From an uncultured Paracoccaceae bacterium (GTDB lineage Bacteria; Pseudomonadota; Alphaproteobacteria; Rhodobacterales; Rhodobacteraceae), in the NCBI GenBank assembly GCA_947492475.1, contig CANLNM010000002.1, forward strand, positions 310,001-374,000: 64,000 nt of DNA. Direction: 5' to 3'. Shown one piece after another: positions 55,653 to 64,000 of the stretch. A model generated the notes under the pieces. The model made no database searches. It was given only the letters and a program-made list of their open reading frames with translations, and was not told where the DNA came from. Positions within the stretch are counted from its first letter, which is position 1; every line of letters begins with the position of its first letter. The translations under genes were made by a program, and so were the position numbers.

Positions 55653-56270
55653 ATGATGTTGAATGTCCAAAATCTGACCTGTGCACGCGGCGGCGTCCCT
55701 GTCTTGGCTGATGTGTCGTTTGCGCTGGATGCGGGTCAGGCCCTGATCCTGCGCGGAGCCAACGGAATTGGCAAAACCACGTTGCTGCGCACCTTGGCGG
55801 GGCTGCAACCTGCGATTTCTGGCCAGATCGATATGGATGACACAGAATCCGCCTATGCCAGCCACGCCGACGGGATCAAATCGGCGCTTAGCGTGACAGA
55901 AAACCTGACATTCTGGGCGGATATTTATGGCCAGCCTTTACCTGACCATGTGTTTGAAACCTTTGATCTGACGGATTTGCGTGACCGACCAGCGGCGACT
56001 TTGTCGGCTGGGCAAAAACGCCGACTGGGTCTGGCCCGGCTGGGCGTTATTGGCCGTAAAATCCTGTTTTTGGACGAACCGACCGTGTCGCTGGACCGGT
56101 TTTCGGTGAATTTATTTGCTGATTTCCTGCAGGACAGACATCTGGGGCAGGGCGGTATCGCGGTGATTGCGACACATATTGATCTGGGCTTGGACGCGCC
56201 TGAACTAGAGCTTGGTCCCTTTAAGGCCGATCCAGAAACAGGCGGTGGCAGCGACGAGGTTTTCCTGTGA
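55653..56270 (+). CDS. ccmA: Haem exporter ATP-binding protein CcmA
   Basis: 205 residues. Walker A RGANGIGKTTLL, signature LSAGQKRRLGLARL and Walker B ILFLDEPTVSLD are present. With CcmB and CcmC it loads haem onto CcmE and releases holo-CcmE. It opens the ccmABCDG operon (helABCDX in Rhodobacter). Its stop overlaps the ccmB start. Confidence 0.94.
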   Translation: MMLNVQNLTCARGGVPVLADVSFALDAGQALILRGANGIGKTTLLRTLAGLQPAISGQIDMDDTESAYASHADGIKSALSVTENLTFWADIYGQPLPDHVFETFDLTDLRDRPAATLSAGQKRRLGLARLGVIGRKILFLDEPTVSLDRFSVNLFADFLQDRHLGQGGIAVIATHIDLGLDAPELELGPFKADPETGGGSDEVFL

Positions 56271-56923
56271 TTGCGCTTTTGGTGCGGGATCTGCGGCTGG
56301 CCGTACGGGCCGGGGGCGGATTTGGGCTGGGGCTGGCGTTTTTTCTGATCGTGGTGGTTCTGGTCCCGTTTGGTGTGGGACCCGAGGCCGCGATCCTCAC
56401 CCGTATTGCGCCCGGAATCCTCTGGGTAGCAGCGCTTCTGGCGGCGCTCTTGTCATTGGACCGGATATTTGCGCTGGACTATGAAGACGGCGCATTGCCG
56501 CTGCTTGCCACGTCGCCCCTCCCACTTGAGGCGGTTGCGTTGATCAAGGCATTGGCCCATTGGATCACCACCGGATTACCCCTGACCTTGGCCGCGCCTG
56601 CATTGGGCTTTTTGTTAAATCTGGACCCAAACGCCTATGTCTACCTGTTGCTTTCATTGTTGCTGGGCACACCGACCCTGTCGATGATCGGCACTTTTGG
56701 GGCGGCGTTAACGGTTGGGCTACGTCGGGGGGGGCTGTTATTGTCGCTCTTGGTGCTGCCGCTTTATATACCCACCCTGATTTTTGGCGCTGAATCCGTG
56801 CGCCGCGGCGCCGAAGGGTTGGACGCCAATACACCACTTTTGATGATCGCGGGCATCACTGCCGGAACCATCGCGCTGCTGCCTTTTGCCTCAGCGGCGG
56901 CGCTGCGGATCAATCTAAGGTGA
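56267..56923 (+). CDS. ccmB: Haem exporter membrane protein CcmB
   Basis: 218 residues with six membrane helices and the family segments FGVGPEAAILTRIAPGILWVAALLA and LDRIF. It forms the membrane part of the CcmAB transporter. The start is a GTG in a GTGA overlap with ccmA. Confidence 0.93.
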   Translation: MIALLVRDLRLAVRAGGGFGLGLAFFLIVVVLVPFGVGPEAAILTRIAPGILWVAALLAALLSLDRIFALDYEDGALPLLATSPLPLEAVALIKALAHWITTGLPLTLAAPALGFLLNLDPNAYVYLLLSLLLGTPTLSMIGTFGAALTVGLRRGGLLLSLLVLPLYIPTLIFGAESVRRGAEGLDANTPLLMIAGITAGTIALLPFASAAALRINLR

Positions 56924-56964
56924 TGACCCTTGAGCACATCCATTTAGAAGGCTAAGCAGATCAT

Positions 56965-57693
56965 ATGTCGATTTGGGAATATGCAAATCCAAAGAAGTTT
57001 ATCGCCACAACCACGCCGTTGATCCCGTGGCTGTTTGGCGCAGCCTTTGCGTGTTTGGCCGTGTCCCTGATCTGGGGGTTCTTTTTCACACCAGACGATT
57101 ACCGACAGGGATCAACCGTCAAAATAATCTATCTGCATGTCCCGTCGGCCATGATGGCCATTAACGTTTGGGCGATGATGCTGGTCACGTCGCTGATTTG
57201 GCTGGTCCGGCGTCACCATGTCAGCGCCCTGGCTGCCAAAGCGGCGGCACCGATTGGGATCGTCATGACGCTTATTGCGTTGGTCACCGGTGCGATCTGG
57301 GGGCAACCCATGTGGGGTACATGGTGGGCCTGGGATCCGCGCCTGACGTCGTTTCTGATCCTATTTCTGTTTTATCTTGGGTACTTAGCGCTTTGGGCGG
57401 CGATTGATGACCCGGACACAGCCGCGGATCTGACCTCTGTTTTATGCATCGTCGGGTCGGTTTTTGCGATGCTGTCCCGGTACGCGGTCAATTTCTGGAA
57501 CCAAGGTCTGCACCAAGGCGCATCCTTATCGCTGGATGCCGAAGAAAATGTTGCAGACGTGTTTTATCACCCGCTTTTGCTGTCCATTGCAGGGTTTGTC
57601 CTGTTGTTTGTCGGGCTGGTTTTTTTACGGACCCAAACAGAAATTCGCATCCGTCGTGCGCGCGCATTGATTGCGCGCACCGGTCGAAACTAA
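56965..57693 (+). CDS. ccmC: Haem handling protein CcmC
   Basis: 242 residues with six membrane helices. The tryptophan-rich WWD motif (WGTWWAWDPRLTS) and flanking conserved His bind periplasmic haem for delivery to CcmE. It starts 42 bases after ccmB. Confidence 0.95.
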   Translation: MSIWEYANPKKFIATTTPLIPWLFGAAFACLAVSLIWGFFFTPDDYRQGSTVKIIYLHVPSAMMAINVWAMMLVTSLIWLVRRHHVSALAAKAAAPIGIVMTLIALVTGAIWGQPMWGTWWAWDPRLTSFLILFLFYLGYLALWAAIDDPDTAADLTSVLCIVGSVFAMLSRYAVNFWNQGLHQGASLSLDAEENVADVFYHPLLLSIAGFVLLFVGLVFLRTQTEIRIRRARALIARTGRN

Positions 57694-57702
57694 GGAAAGT
57701 TC

Positions 57703-57855
57703 ATGCCTGATCTAGGAAAATACGCCGCCGAAGTTTTATCGGCATATGGGCTGTCCGCAGCTCTTTTGGTGGGGTTGGTGGTGATGTCTGTTCGTGCCTC
57801 TCGTAAGGCCAGAGCCGCATTGCGCGCCATCGAAGGAGACCGCGCAGATGGCTAA
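57703..57855 (+). CDS. ccmD: Haem exporter small subunit CcmD
   Basis: 50 residues, short enough to be missed by routine ORF cut-offs. Translated directly: MPDLGKYAAEVLSAYGLSAA, then a hydrophobic segment (LLVGLVVMSV) and a basic C-terminus (RASRKARAALRAIEGD). One membrane helix with a positively charged cytoplasmic tail is the CcmD layout. It has AAGGAAAG upstream, starts 9 bases after the ccmC stop and overlaps ccmG by 8 bases. CcmD is required for CcmABC to release holo-CcmE. Confidence 0.88.
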   Translation: MPDLGKYAAEVLSAYGLSAALLVGLVVMSVRASRKARAALRAIEGDRADG

Positions 57856-58387
57856 ATTTTCCCCATTGATGTTACTGCCGCCCGCCATTTTTGCCGGTAT
57901 GGCAGGACTGTTCGCGGCTGGCATGCTGCGTGAAAATCCGGGTGATTTGCCATCCACATTTATCGGCCAACCCGCCCCGGCGATTGAACCGGTTGCGCTG
58001 GCGGACATACCGACATTTGACGCCGCCACATTGGCGGATGGCAACGTCAAAATCGTTAACTTTTTCGCCAGCTGGTGCCCGCCCTGTCGCGCCGAACATC
58101 CTTTGTTGATGGATCTGGCCGCTGAGGGCATTCCGATTTATGGGGTGAATAACAAAGACGCCACTGCTGATGCGCTGGAATTCCTTGCCGAAGGGGGCAA
58201 TCCCTATACTGGGGTGACCGTCGACAGCAATGGACGTCAAAGCATTGATTGGGGTGTGGTCGCATTACCGGAAACGTTTGTGATTGCGGGCGATGGAACC
58301 GTGATCCTGAAATTCCCCGGCCCCATCAACGGCGCGGTTGATCGCAAAATTCGCCCCGCATTGGCCGAAGCTGCCGCACATCAATAA
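57848..58387 (+). CDS. ccmG: Thiol:disulfide interchange protein CcmG (DsbE)
   Basis: 179 residues from the ATG overlapping ccmD. An N-terminal membrane anchor is followed by a periplasmic thioredoxin fold with active site WCPPC (C77, C80) and the cis-proline region ALPETFVI. It reduces apocytochrome c cysteines (via CcmH) before haem ligation. Known as HelX in Rhodobacter. Last gene of the operon. Confidence 0.94.
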   Translation: MAKFSPLMLLPPAIFAGMAGLFAAGMLRENPGDLPSTFIGQPAPAIEPVALADIPTFDAATLADGNVKIVNFFASWCPPCRAEHPLLMDLAAEGIPIYGVNNKDATADALEFLAEGGNPYTGVTVDSNGRQSIDWGVVALPETFVIAGDGTVILKFPGPINGAVDRKIRPALAEAAAHQ

Positions 58388-58491
58388 ACCAAACTCAGGC
58401 TAATTTAGCTGCGTAACCTTGGCTGTTGCCGAGGCGCATGCGCGCGTGTGGTTTTTCGTGCGAGTTGCACGTCCAACAATGGTTTTCATAC

Positions 58492-58517
58492 AAAAGGCGC
58501 GCCCCGAAGGGCGCGCC
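58492..58517 (-). terminator. Intrinsic terminator of acnA
   Basis: GGCGCGCCC (58496-58504) and GGGCGCGCC (58509-58517) make a 9-bp stem with a TTCG tetraloop on the minus strand, followed by TTTT. It begins 25 bases after the acnA stop. Confidence 0.88.
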
Positions 58518-58541
58518 AATGCATCATTTCATATCGTGAAT

Positions 58542-61226
58542 TTAGGACGCAGCCAGATTACGCAGAACGTAATGCAGCACGCCGCCATGTTCGATATATT
58601 CGATTTCAATCGCTGTATCGATCCGACATTTCAGCGCAATTTCCAACACTTCGCCGTCAGGGCGGGTGATGGTGCATGGCACGTCTTGCAGAGGTTGGAT
58701 TGTGTCCAGACCGCTGATCGAGACCGTTTCATCACCGGTCAGACCCAGTGATTTGCGGCTGTCGCCCCCGGTGAATTCGAACGGGATCACCCCCATGCCA
58801 ACCAGGTTGGATCGGTGGATACGTTCAAAGCTTTCTGCGATCACAGCTTTGACACCCAACAGCGCTGTGCCTTTGGCAGCCCAGTCACGGGATGACCCCG
58901 CACCGTATTGCTCACCACCAAAGATCACCAGCGGCGTGCCGGCTTCTTGGTAGGCCATGGATGCGTCATAGATCGATGTCTGCGCGCCATCCGGGCCTTT
59001 GGTGTAGCCGCCTTCGACCCCATCCAACATTTCGTTTTTAATGCGAATGTTGGCGAATGTGCCGCGCATCATCACTTGGTGGTTGCCGCGACGGGACCCA
59101 TAAGAGTTGAATTCGCGGGCTGGAACCTGACGTTCGGTCAGATACTGACCGGCAGGTGTGGTGTCTTTGAACGAACCAGCAGGGGAAATGTGGTCAGTGG
59201 TGATCATGTCGCCCAAAACGGCCAGAACTTTGGCGCCTTCGACATTGGTGATCACACCCGGTTCCTTGGACATGCCTTGGAAATAGGGCGGGTTCTGAAC
59301 ATATGTCGACGCAGTTGGCCAATCATATGTTTCGTCACCGGTCACTTCGACGGCCTGCCATTTTTCGTCGCCTTTGAACACGTCCGCATATTTTTCGAGG
59401 AACGCTTCGCGGGTCACAGTTTCCTGCACCAGATCCGCCACTTCTTTGGTGGTTGGCCAGATGTCTTTCAGGTAGACGTCGTTGCCGTCTTTGTCTTGTC
59501 CGATCACGTCCGTTGCCAGATTGATGTCCAATGTCCCGGCCAATGCATAAGCCACAACCAATGGCGGCGAGGCCAGATAGTTGGCGCGCACATCAGGGGA
59601 AATCCGACCTTCAAAGTTGCGGTTACCTGACAGAACAGATGTCGCAACCAGATCGCCTTCGGCGATGGCCTTGGACAGTTCTTTTTGGATCGGACCAGAG
59701 TTGCCGATACAGGTCGTGCAGCCATAACCCACAAGGTTAAAGCCAATCGAATCCAGATCTTTTTGCAGATCTGCGGCTTCTAGATAGGCGGAAACAACCT
59801 GCGACCCGGGGGCCAGTGATGTTTTCACCCAAGGTTTGCGGTTCAGACCCAAAGCGGCAGCTTTGCGTGCCACCAGACCCGCGCCGATCATGACATATGG
59901 GTTGGACGTGTTGGTACAGGATGTGATCGACGCAATCACAACCTTGCCGCTTTCCATCGTGTAATCTTCGCCTGCGACGGCCACTTCTTTGCCCATAGGG
60001 CGCTTAAACGTCTCTTCCATTTCTTTGCGGAATGCGTTCTGGCCTTCGGTCAGCGCGACATAATCCTGTGGGCGTTTTGGCCCGGAAATCGCAGGGACGA
60101 TGCTGCCCATATCCAGATGCAGGGTGTCTGTGTAGATGGGGGCATAATCCGCATCACGCCAGAAACCGTTGGCTTTGGCATAGGCTTCGACCAAGGCGAC
60201 GCGATCCGTGTCGCGGCCCGTATTGGTCAGGTACCGGATGGTTTCGTCATCAATTGGGAAGAAACCACAGGTCGCGCCATATTCAGGGGCCATGTTGGCG
60301 ATGGTTGCCCGATCCGCCAATGGCAGGCTGTCCAAGCCAGCGCCGTAGAATTCGACGAATTTACCAACAACGCCTTTGGCGCGCAGCATTTCCACAACTT
60401 TCAGAACCAGATCGGTCCCGGTTGTGCCTTCCATCATCGCGCCTGTCAGCTCAAAGCCGATGACTTCGGGGATCAACATGGAAATCGGCTGACCCAGCAT
60501 CGCGGCTTCGGCTTCGATGCCACCAACGCCCCAGCCCAGAACGGCCGCTGCGTTGACCATGGTTGTGTGGCTGTCTGTCCCAACCAGCGTATCAGGATAA
60601 GCCACCTGTTCGCCGTTTTGGTCTGCATCTGTCCAAACGGTCTGGGACAGATACTCCAGGTTCACCTGGTGACAAATCCCGGTTCCCGGAGGCACAACAC
60701 GGAAATTGTTAAACGCTTTTTGACCCCATTTCAGGAATGTGTAGCGTTCCATATTACGTTCATATTCGCGGTCCACGTTCATTTGGAACGCGCGTGGATT
60801 GCCGAATTCATCAATCATAACCGAGTGGTCGATGACCAGATCAACCGGGTTCAGCGGGTTAATCATCTGGGCGTCGCCGCCCAATGCTACGATCCCGTCA
60901 CGCATCGCAGCCAGATCAACAACCGCAGGCACACCGGTGAAATCCTGCATCAGCACGCGGGCCGGACGATAGGCGATCTCTCGTGGGTTTTTCCCCCCGT
61001 TTGTGCCCCATTCGGCAAATGCTTTGATGTCGTCGACAGAAACTGTTTTGTCGTCTTCAAAACGCAGCATGTTTTCCAAAACCACTTTTAGTGCGGCGGG
61101 AAGCTTGGAAAAATCACCCAAACCGGCCTCTTGTGCGGCAGGGATCGAATAATAAGCGATCTTTTGATCGCCAACGGTCAGGGTTTTGCGGGTTTTGGCT
61201 GTGTCGTGGCCTACGGTAACGGTCAT
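58542..61226 (-). CDS. acnA: Aconitate hydratase A
   Basis: 894 residues from the ATG at 61226 (GGGAG seven bases upstream); 35 extra codons farther out are not supported. The 4Fe-4S cluster cysteines are in ITSCTNTSNP and GCTTCIGNSGP; DSHTTMVNA, SYGSRRGNHQVM and the swivelling C-terminal domain (GAGSSRDWAAKG) are in place. It isomerises citrate to isocitrate in the TCA cycle and, like other AcnA/IRP1-type enzymes, may bind RNA when the cluster is lost. Monocistronic, with its own terminator. Confidence 0.97.
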   Translation of the reverse strand: MTVTVGHDTAKTRKTLTVGDQKIAYYSIPAAQEAGLGDFSKLPAALKVVLENMLRFEDDKTVSVDDIKAFAEWGTNGGKNPREIAYRPARVLMQDFTGVPAVVDLAAMRDGIVALGGDAQMINPLNPVDLVIDHSVMIDEFGNPRAFQMNVDREYERNMERYTFLKWGQKAFNNFRVVPPGTGICHQVNLEYLSQTVWTDADQNGEQVAYPDTLVGTDSHTTMVNAAAVLGWGVGGIEAEAAMLGQPISMLIPEVIGFELTGAMMEGTTGTDLVLKVVEMLRAKGVVGKFVEFYGAGLDSLPLADRATIANMAPEYGATCGFFPIDDETIRYLTNTGRDTDRVALVEAYAKANGFWRDADYAPIYTDTLHLDMGSIVPAISGPKRPQDYVALTEGQNAFRKEMEETFKRPMGKEVAVAGEDYTMESGKVVIASITSCTNTSNPYVMIGAGLVARKAAALGLNRKPWVKTSLAPGSQVVSAYLEAADLQKDLDSIGFNLVGYGCTTCIGNSGPIQKELSKAIAEGDLVATSVLSGNRNFEGRISPDVRANYLASPPLVVAYALAGTLDINLATDVIGQDKDGNDVYLKDIWPTTKEVADLVQETVTREAFLEKYADVFKGDEKWQAVEVTGDETYDWPTASTYVQNPPYFQGMSKEPGVITNVEGAKVLAVLGDMITTDHISPAGSFKDTTPAGQYLTERQVPAREFNSYGSRRGNHQVMMRGTFANIRIKNEMLDGVEGGYTKGPDGAQTSIYDASMAYQEAGTPLVIFGGEQYGAGSSRDWAAKGTALLGVKAVIAESFERIHRSNLVGMGVIPFEFTGGDSRKSLGLTGDETVSISGLDTIQPLQDVPCTITRPDGEVLEIALKCRIDTAIEIEYIEHGGVLHYVLRNLAAS

Positions 61227-61297
61227 TAGGCACTCCCTTTGCTGATGAATAAGGTGTTCGCGCTGCTTTTGCCTGATGCAAAGGTATCGATCAAGAG

Positions 61298-61336
61298 GGC
61301 TTTGTGTTTTTTTGTATACCATTGCACACAAAAGCC
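61298..61336. promoter_or_regulatory. Inverted repeat with GTATAC core in the acnA/DUF1223 divergent gap
   Basis: GGCTTTGTGT (61298-61307) is nearly complementary to ACACAAAAGCC (61326-61336), and between them lies TTGTATACCA (61312-61321), close to the palindrome typical of GntR-family operators. It stands 70-110 bases upstream of acnA. Role not proven. Confidence 0.35.
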
Positions 61337-61491
61337 GGATTTCGCGTCATTTGGCCGCTCTTTTTGAGAAATTTGATCTAAATCTGTCGGCGCCAATTGT
61401 CACACAAAATCGCGATTCCTTGATTGGCGTTTGAAGACGGGATCGGCTACCCAAAACCGGGGGCCCGATAATGGGCAGGAACGGGATACGT

Positions 61492-62211
61492 ATGAAACAT
61501 ATTTTGCAGGCAATGATTGCGACGACATGTCTTGGATTTGGTGTGGGAATCGGCCCTCAGAGTTCGGCATTGGCAGAAACCCATCCGGTTGTGGTCGAAT
61601 TATACACATCGCAAGGGTGTTCATCCTGTCCGCCAGCGGATGCGATGCTGCATGACTTGGCGGCGCGCGATGATGTTATCGCCTTGGCGTTGCATGTCGA
61701 TTATTGGGATTACATCGGTTGGGCTGACATTTTTGCCTCTCCGTTGAACACACAACGTCAATATGCCTATGCACATGCCGCCGAGCAAAGTGTTGTTTAC
61801 ACACCACAAATGGTGGTTGCAGGCAAAGAGCTGATCGTCGGAACCAAGCCGATGGAAATCGCGCAACAGATCATGAACCATGCGTCACAGGATTACGGCG
61901 TCTCTCTGACTTTGACGCGCACAAACAATCGGGTTCAGATCACCGCCGCTTCTGAGGAAACGTTGCCCAACGGCGCGGTAGTACAGATCGTTCGGTTTAT
62001 TCCCCAGCAAACCGTTGAAATTCAACGGGGCGAAAATGCCGGGGAAACCCTGTCTTATGCGAATATTGTCACGTCCTGGACTGCTGTCGGTGAATGGGGC
62101 GGGGCCGCAGATTGGCAACGCCGCGTGCGTGTGGACGGGGATCAAGGGGTTGCCGTGATTGTCCAAGAACCCGGCCCGGGACGCATTTTAGCGGCGCAAA
62201 TCTTGCGGTGA
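61492..62211 (+). CDS. Exported DUF1223 thioredoxin-like protein
   Basis: 239 residues from the ATG at 61492, giving a signal peptide that ends near SSALA-ETH. The mature protein opens with VVVELYTSQGCSSCPPAD, a CxxC motif (C43, C46) on a thioredoxin-like fold, as in DUF1223 proteins. It is probably a periplasmic thiol protein, but no partner is known. It is divergent from acnA. Confidence 0.85.
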   Translation: MKHILQAMIATTCLGFGVGIGPQSSALAETHPVVVELYTSQGCSSCPPADAMLHDLAARDDVIALALHVDYWDYIGWADIFASPLNTQRQYAYAHAAEQSVVYTPQMVVAGKELIVGTKPMEIAQQIMNHASQDYGVSLTLTRTNNRVQITAASEETLPNGAVVQIVRFIPQQTVEIQRGENAGETLSYANIVTSWTAVGEWGGAADWQRRVRVDGDQGVAVIVQEPGPGRILAAQILR

Positions 62212-62223
62212 TCCCGATTTAAA

Positions 62224-63162
62224 TCAGTGTGGTTTCTTTTCTTTCCAACGGCGATGAAACCACATCCACTGACCCGGATCATTGCGGATATGTTGTTCAA
62301 GCCTGTGGCTCATATCTTGGGTCATTGTTTGCGCATCGGAATGATCAATCGGTGCCTCTATCACAATTTGAAACCCGGTTTCTGTGCGAATCCCAAAATA
62401 GGGCACAACAATTGCGTTGAATTTCAACGCGAGCTCGGCCGCAGAAAGCGCGGTTTTGCTGGGCCGCCCCATAAAGTCGACCCATTTCCCGCGCCAGTCA
62501 AACAAATCAAACAGCAAAACCGCCATGCCGCCGGATTTGATGTGACGTGCAAACCCCATCGTTCCCCGACGTCCCTGTTCAAATATTGGGCCGCTCACGC
62601 TTTCCATCGTGCGAACATAATGCTGATTAAACAGTGCATTGGCCATCGGTCGGTATAGTCCGCCAACTTTGTACCCCAAATGGTGCAACGCATGGCGCGG
62701 GGCTTCGTAATTCCCGTAATGCCCGGTGACAAAAATCACGCCTTGCCCTTGTTCTTTGGCGGTTTTGATCGCGTCAAGCCCGGGGCCAGTGACCTGCATC
62801 TGCGCCATTTGCGCCGCCAGATCGGTGGTTGAATAATTTTCAATCAAGGTGCGTCCCGCATTGTCCATCGCCGCTTTGGCAATCCGTCGCTGTTCTGCGG
62901 GCGACATGTCTGGGAAAATGTAGGACAGGTTGGACAAGGCGCGTTTTTGATAGCCAGCGATTGGCCCAAGGATCAAACGGATAAACCCACCCACAAAACC
63001 CGGGCGAAACCGATAAGGAAGCGCAAGCGCAAGCCCCAACACCGAACGGGCCATGCGATCGGTCAACCAATCAGAAAACCCAACTGACGCTGCCTGCCCA
63101 GAGGACAATGACGGATCGGCCGGTTTTGATTTTTTGGGGGGGTGGGTCACGATTAGGGCCAT
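62224..63162 (-). CDS. LpxL/HtrB-type lipid A acyltransferase-like protein
   Basis: 312 residues. A membrane-anchoring N-terminal region is followed by the acyltransferase motif VTGHYGNYE (H-x4-E type catalytic dyad) and GGLYRPMANALFN, with WMWFHRRWK near the end, all typical of lauroyl/myristoyl acyltransferases acting on Kdo-lipid A at the inner membrane. Which acyl chain and position it serves cannot be told. The start at 63162 is the only good Met before the conserved part. It may follow fliG on the same strand, but 172 bases separate them. Confidence 0.88.
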   Translation of the reverse strand: MALIVTHPPKKSKPADPSLSSGQAASVGFSDWLTDRMARSVLGLALALPYRFRPGFVGGFIRLILGPIAGYQKRALSNLSYIFPDMSPAEQRRIAKAAMDNAGRTLIENYSTTDLAAQMAQMQVTGPGLDAIKTAKEQGQGVIFVTGHYGNYEAPRHALHHLGYKVGGLYRPMANALFNQHYVRTMESVSGPIFEQGRRGTMGFARHIKSGGMAVLLFDLFDWRGKWVDFMGRPSKTALSAAELALKFNAIVVPYFGIRTETGFQIVIEAPIDHSDAQTMTQDMSHRLEQHIRNDPGQWMWFHRRWKEKKPH

Positions 63163-63334
63163 TCCTGTCAGGGCGCGATCCGTGCCGGGTGATGCGTTTC
63201 AGCCCTGAAACGATCCCGCGCTGTGATCCGCGTTATTGACAGAAATAGTGTGATGATGTGCCGGGTACAAGCTCAGGTCAGGGAGAGTTGCCCATCAAAC
63301 GCCGGAAAAACACATCATCCCCTTGGCTGAGGGA

Positions 63335-64000
63335 TCATTCCTCATCTTCTTCGTCAGGGTCGATCAGCGTAATTTCACCGCGTTCCGCACAATCCCGCAA
63401 TGCTGAAATCAATGCGTTTTGCGCCGCTTCGCCAACTGCGGCTTTGATTTTGGTCTGTTCTGCCATTTCCTCTTCGAGTTGGCTGGCCATCCGTTTTGAG
63501 ATGTTTTCCAACATGAAGGTTACGGACTCTGCGCTGGCTTCGCCCACGGCATTGCCATAAGCGAGCGCAATGACAAATTCGTCATTTTCAACCAAGCGGA
63601 TCACCTTGGCCACATCGGTGGGCTGCAATCGCAGCGCAATGTCAGGGAAGGTAAAGATGTTTTTGCGCACTTCCTGAGCAAAGTTTGGATCCTCTTCGCC
63701 CAACCCTTCGAGCACGTCTTCGCGGGTTTCTGATTTGGTGGAATTCAAAATAGCCCCTACGCGGGCGCCGGCCGGGGCAGGGAAGGCCGTCACTTTGTCA
63801 GAAACATAAGTTTCGGCCAAGGCTCCGCCAATGCGCTGCACAGCCGTTGGGGCAATATCCCCGGTTTGCGAAACGCCATAGGCGATCCTGCGGGCCTTAT
63901 CGCCGGGCAGACGGCCCAACAATTCCGCGGCTTTGCCAACAGGGAGTTTTGACAGAACCACAGCGCAGACTTCGGTGCATTCTGCCTCCATAATTTGCAT
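63335..64000 (-). CDS. fliG: Flagellar motor switch protein FliG, C-terminal part (truncated by window)
   Basis: 221 residues to the window edge; the gene continues beyond 64000, so the Met there is not the start. The middle domain (VVLSKLPVGKAAELLGRLP) and C-terminal domain (FTFPDIALRLQPTDVAKVIRLVENDEFVIALAYG, then LENISKRMASQLEEEM) match FliG, which joins the MS-ring to the C-ring and contacts the stator. An acidic tail (DPDEEDEE) closes it. Together with the che operon at the other end it indicates a motile organism. Confidence 0.93.
   Translation of the reverse strand: MQIMEAECTEVCAVVLSKLPVGKAAELLGRLPGDKARRIAYGVSQTGDIAPTAVQRIGGALAETYVSDKVTAFPAPAGARVGAILNSTKSETREDVLEGLGEEDPNFAQEVRKNIFTFPDIALRLQPTDVAKVIRLVENDEFVIALAYGNAVGEASAESVTFMLENISKRMASQLEEEMAEQTKIKAAVGEAAQNALISALRDCAERGEITLIDPDEEDEE

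Noticed and set aside
60117-61091. A 324-residue open frame antisense to acnA.
   Set aside because: Same reasoning: a mirror of a well-conserved coding gene, with no ribosome site or family motif.
1-64000. CRISPR array, insertion sequence, prophage or integron.
   Set aside because: No spaced direct repeats, terminal inverted repeats with transposase, phage structural genes or integrase were seen; the lysozyme-like gene stands alone.

Overview
The window looks like chromosome of an alphaproteobacterium, most likely Rhodobacterales (Roseobacter/Rhodobacter type). The signs are a secDF fusion followed by a Mth938-like gene and ccmABCDG (the helABCDX arrangement of Rhodobacter), a soxBDAG sarcosine oxidase operon, a ccmI/ruvX/DUF1289 cluster and Fe-type SodB. 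The genus assignment is inference. I saw no rRNA, tRNA, CRISPR array, transposase or phage gene.

Layout. 1-4940 (+): the 3' part of a chemotaxis operon, cheA(partial)-cheW-cheR-cheY-cheT-like-PAS protein-cheD, visibly AT-richer than the rest. 5028-10720 (-): a DEAD-box RNA helicase, then a lacI-xylA-TIM-barrel sugar operon. 11055-17708 (+): a complete arginine-to-spermidine route by the carboxyspermidine branch (speA, carboxynorspermidine dehydrogenase, nspC, speB), then dusA and a GNAT gene. 17772-20610: a TauE/SafE permease and ccmI-ruvX-DUF1289. 20860-26008 (+): soxBDAG. 26117-30393: an ATP-grasp gene facing a three-gene glycosyltransferase/glycosyltransferase/sulfotransferase operon. 30661-38526: sodB, a lysozyme-like exported protein, rarD, a LOG protein, a LysM protein, an exported leucine-rich-repeat protein and an Atm1-type ABC exporter. 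38539-44599 (-): an RND efflux operon (adaptor, pump and a co-translated exported protein of unknown function). 44925-49783 (+): YfgM-like protein, bamB, der and a DUF2235 hydrolase. 49815-51107 (-): serS. 51360-58387 (+): yajC, secDF, a second TauE/SafE, a Mth938-like gene and ccmABCDG. 58542-64000: acnA (-), a DUF1223 protein (+), an LpxL-like acyltransferase (-) and the C-terminal part of fliG (-) at the window edge.

How the parts work together. The two flanks both concern motility (chemotaxis operon on the left, fliG on the right). The ccm genes at 19-21 kb and 55-58 kb supply haem export, thiol reduction and the CcmI subunit for c-type cytochrome maturation; ccmE, ccmF and ccmH are not in the window. 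YajC/SecDF, BamB and the YfgM-like protein form an envelope-biogenesis group.

The least explained parts are (i) the cheT-like gene and the PAS protein inside the che operon, including a VELF C-terminus shared by CheT-like and CheD; (ii) the glycosyltransferase/sulfotransferase/ATP-grasp cluster; (iii) the exported protein translationally coupled to the RND pump; and (iv) the LysM - LRR - ABC exporter run. Gene starts were moved from the longest open frame where a Shine-Dalgarno sequence, an overlap or a signal peptide argued for it.
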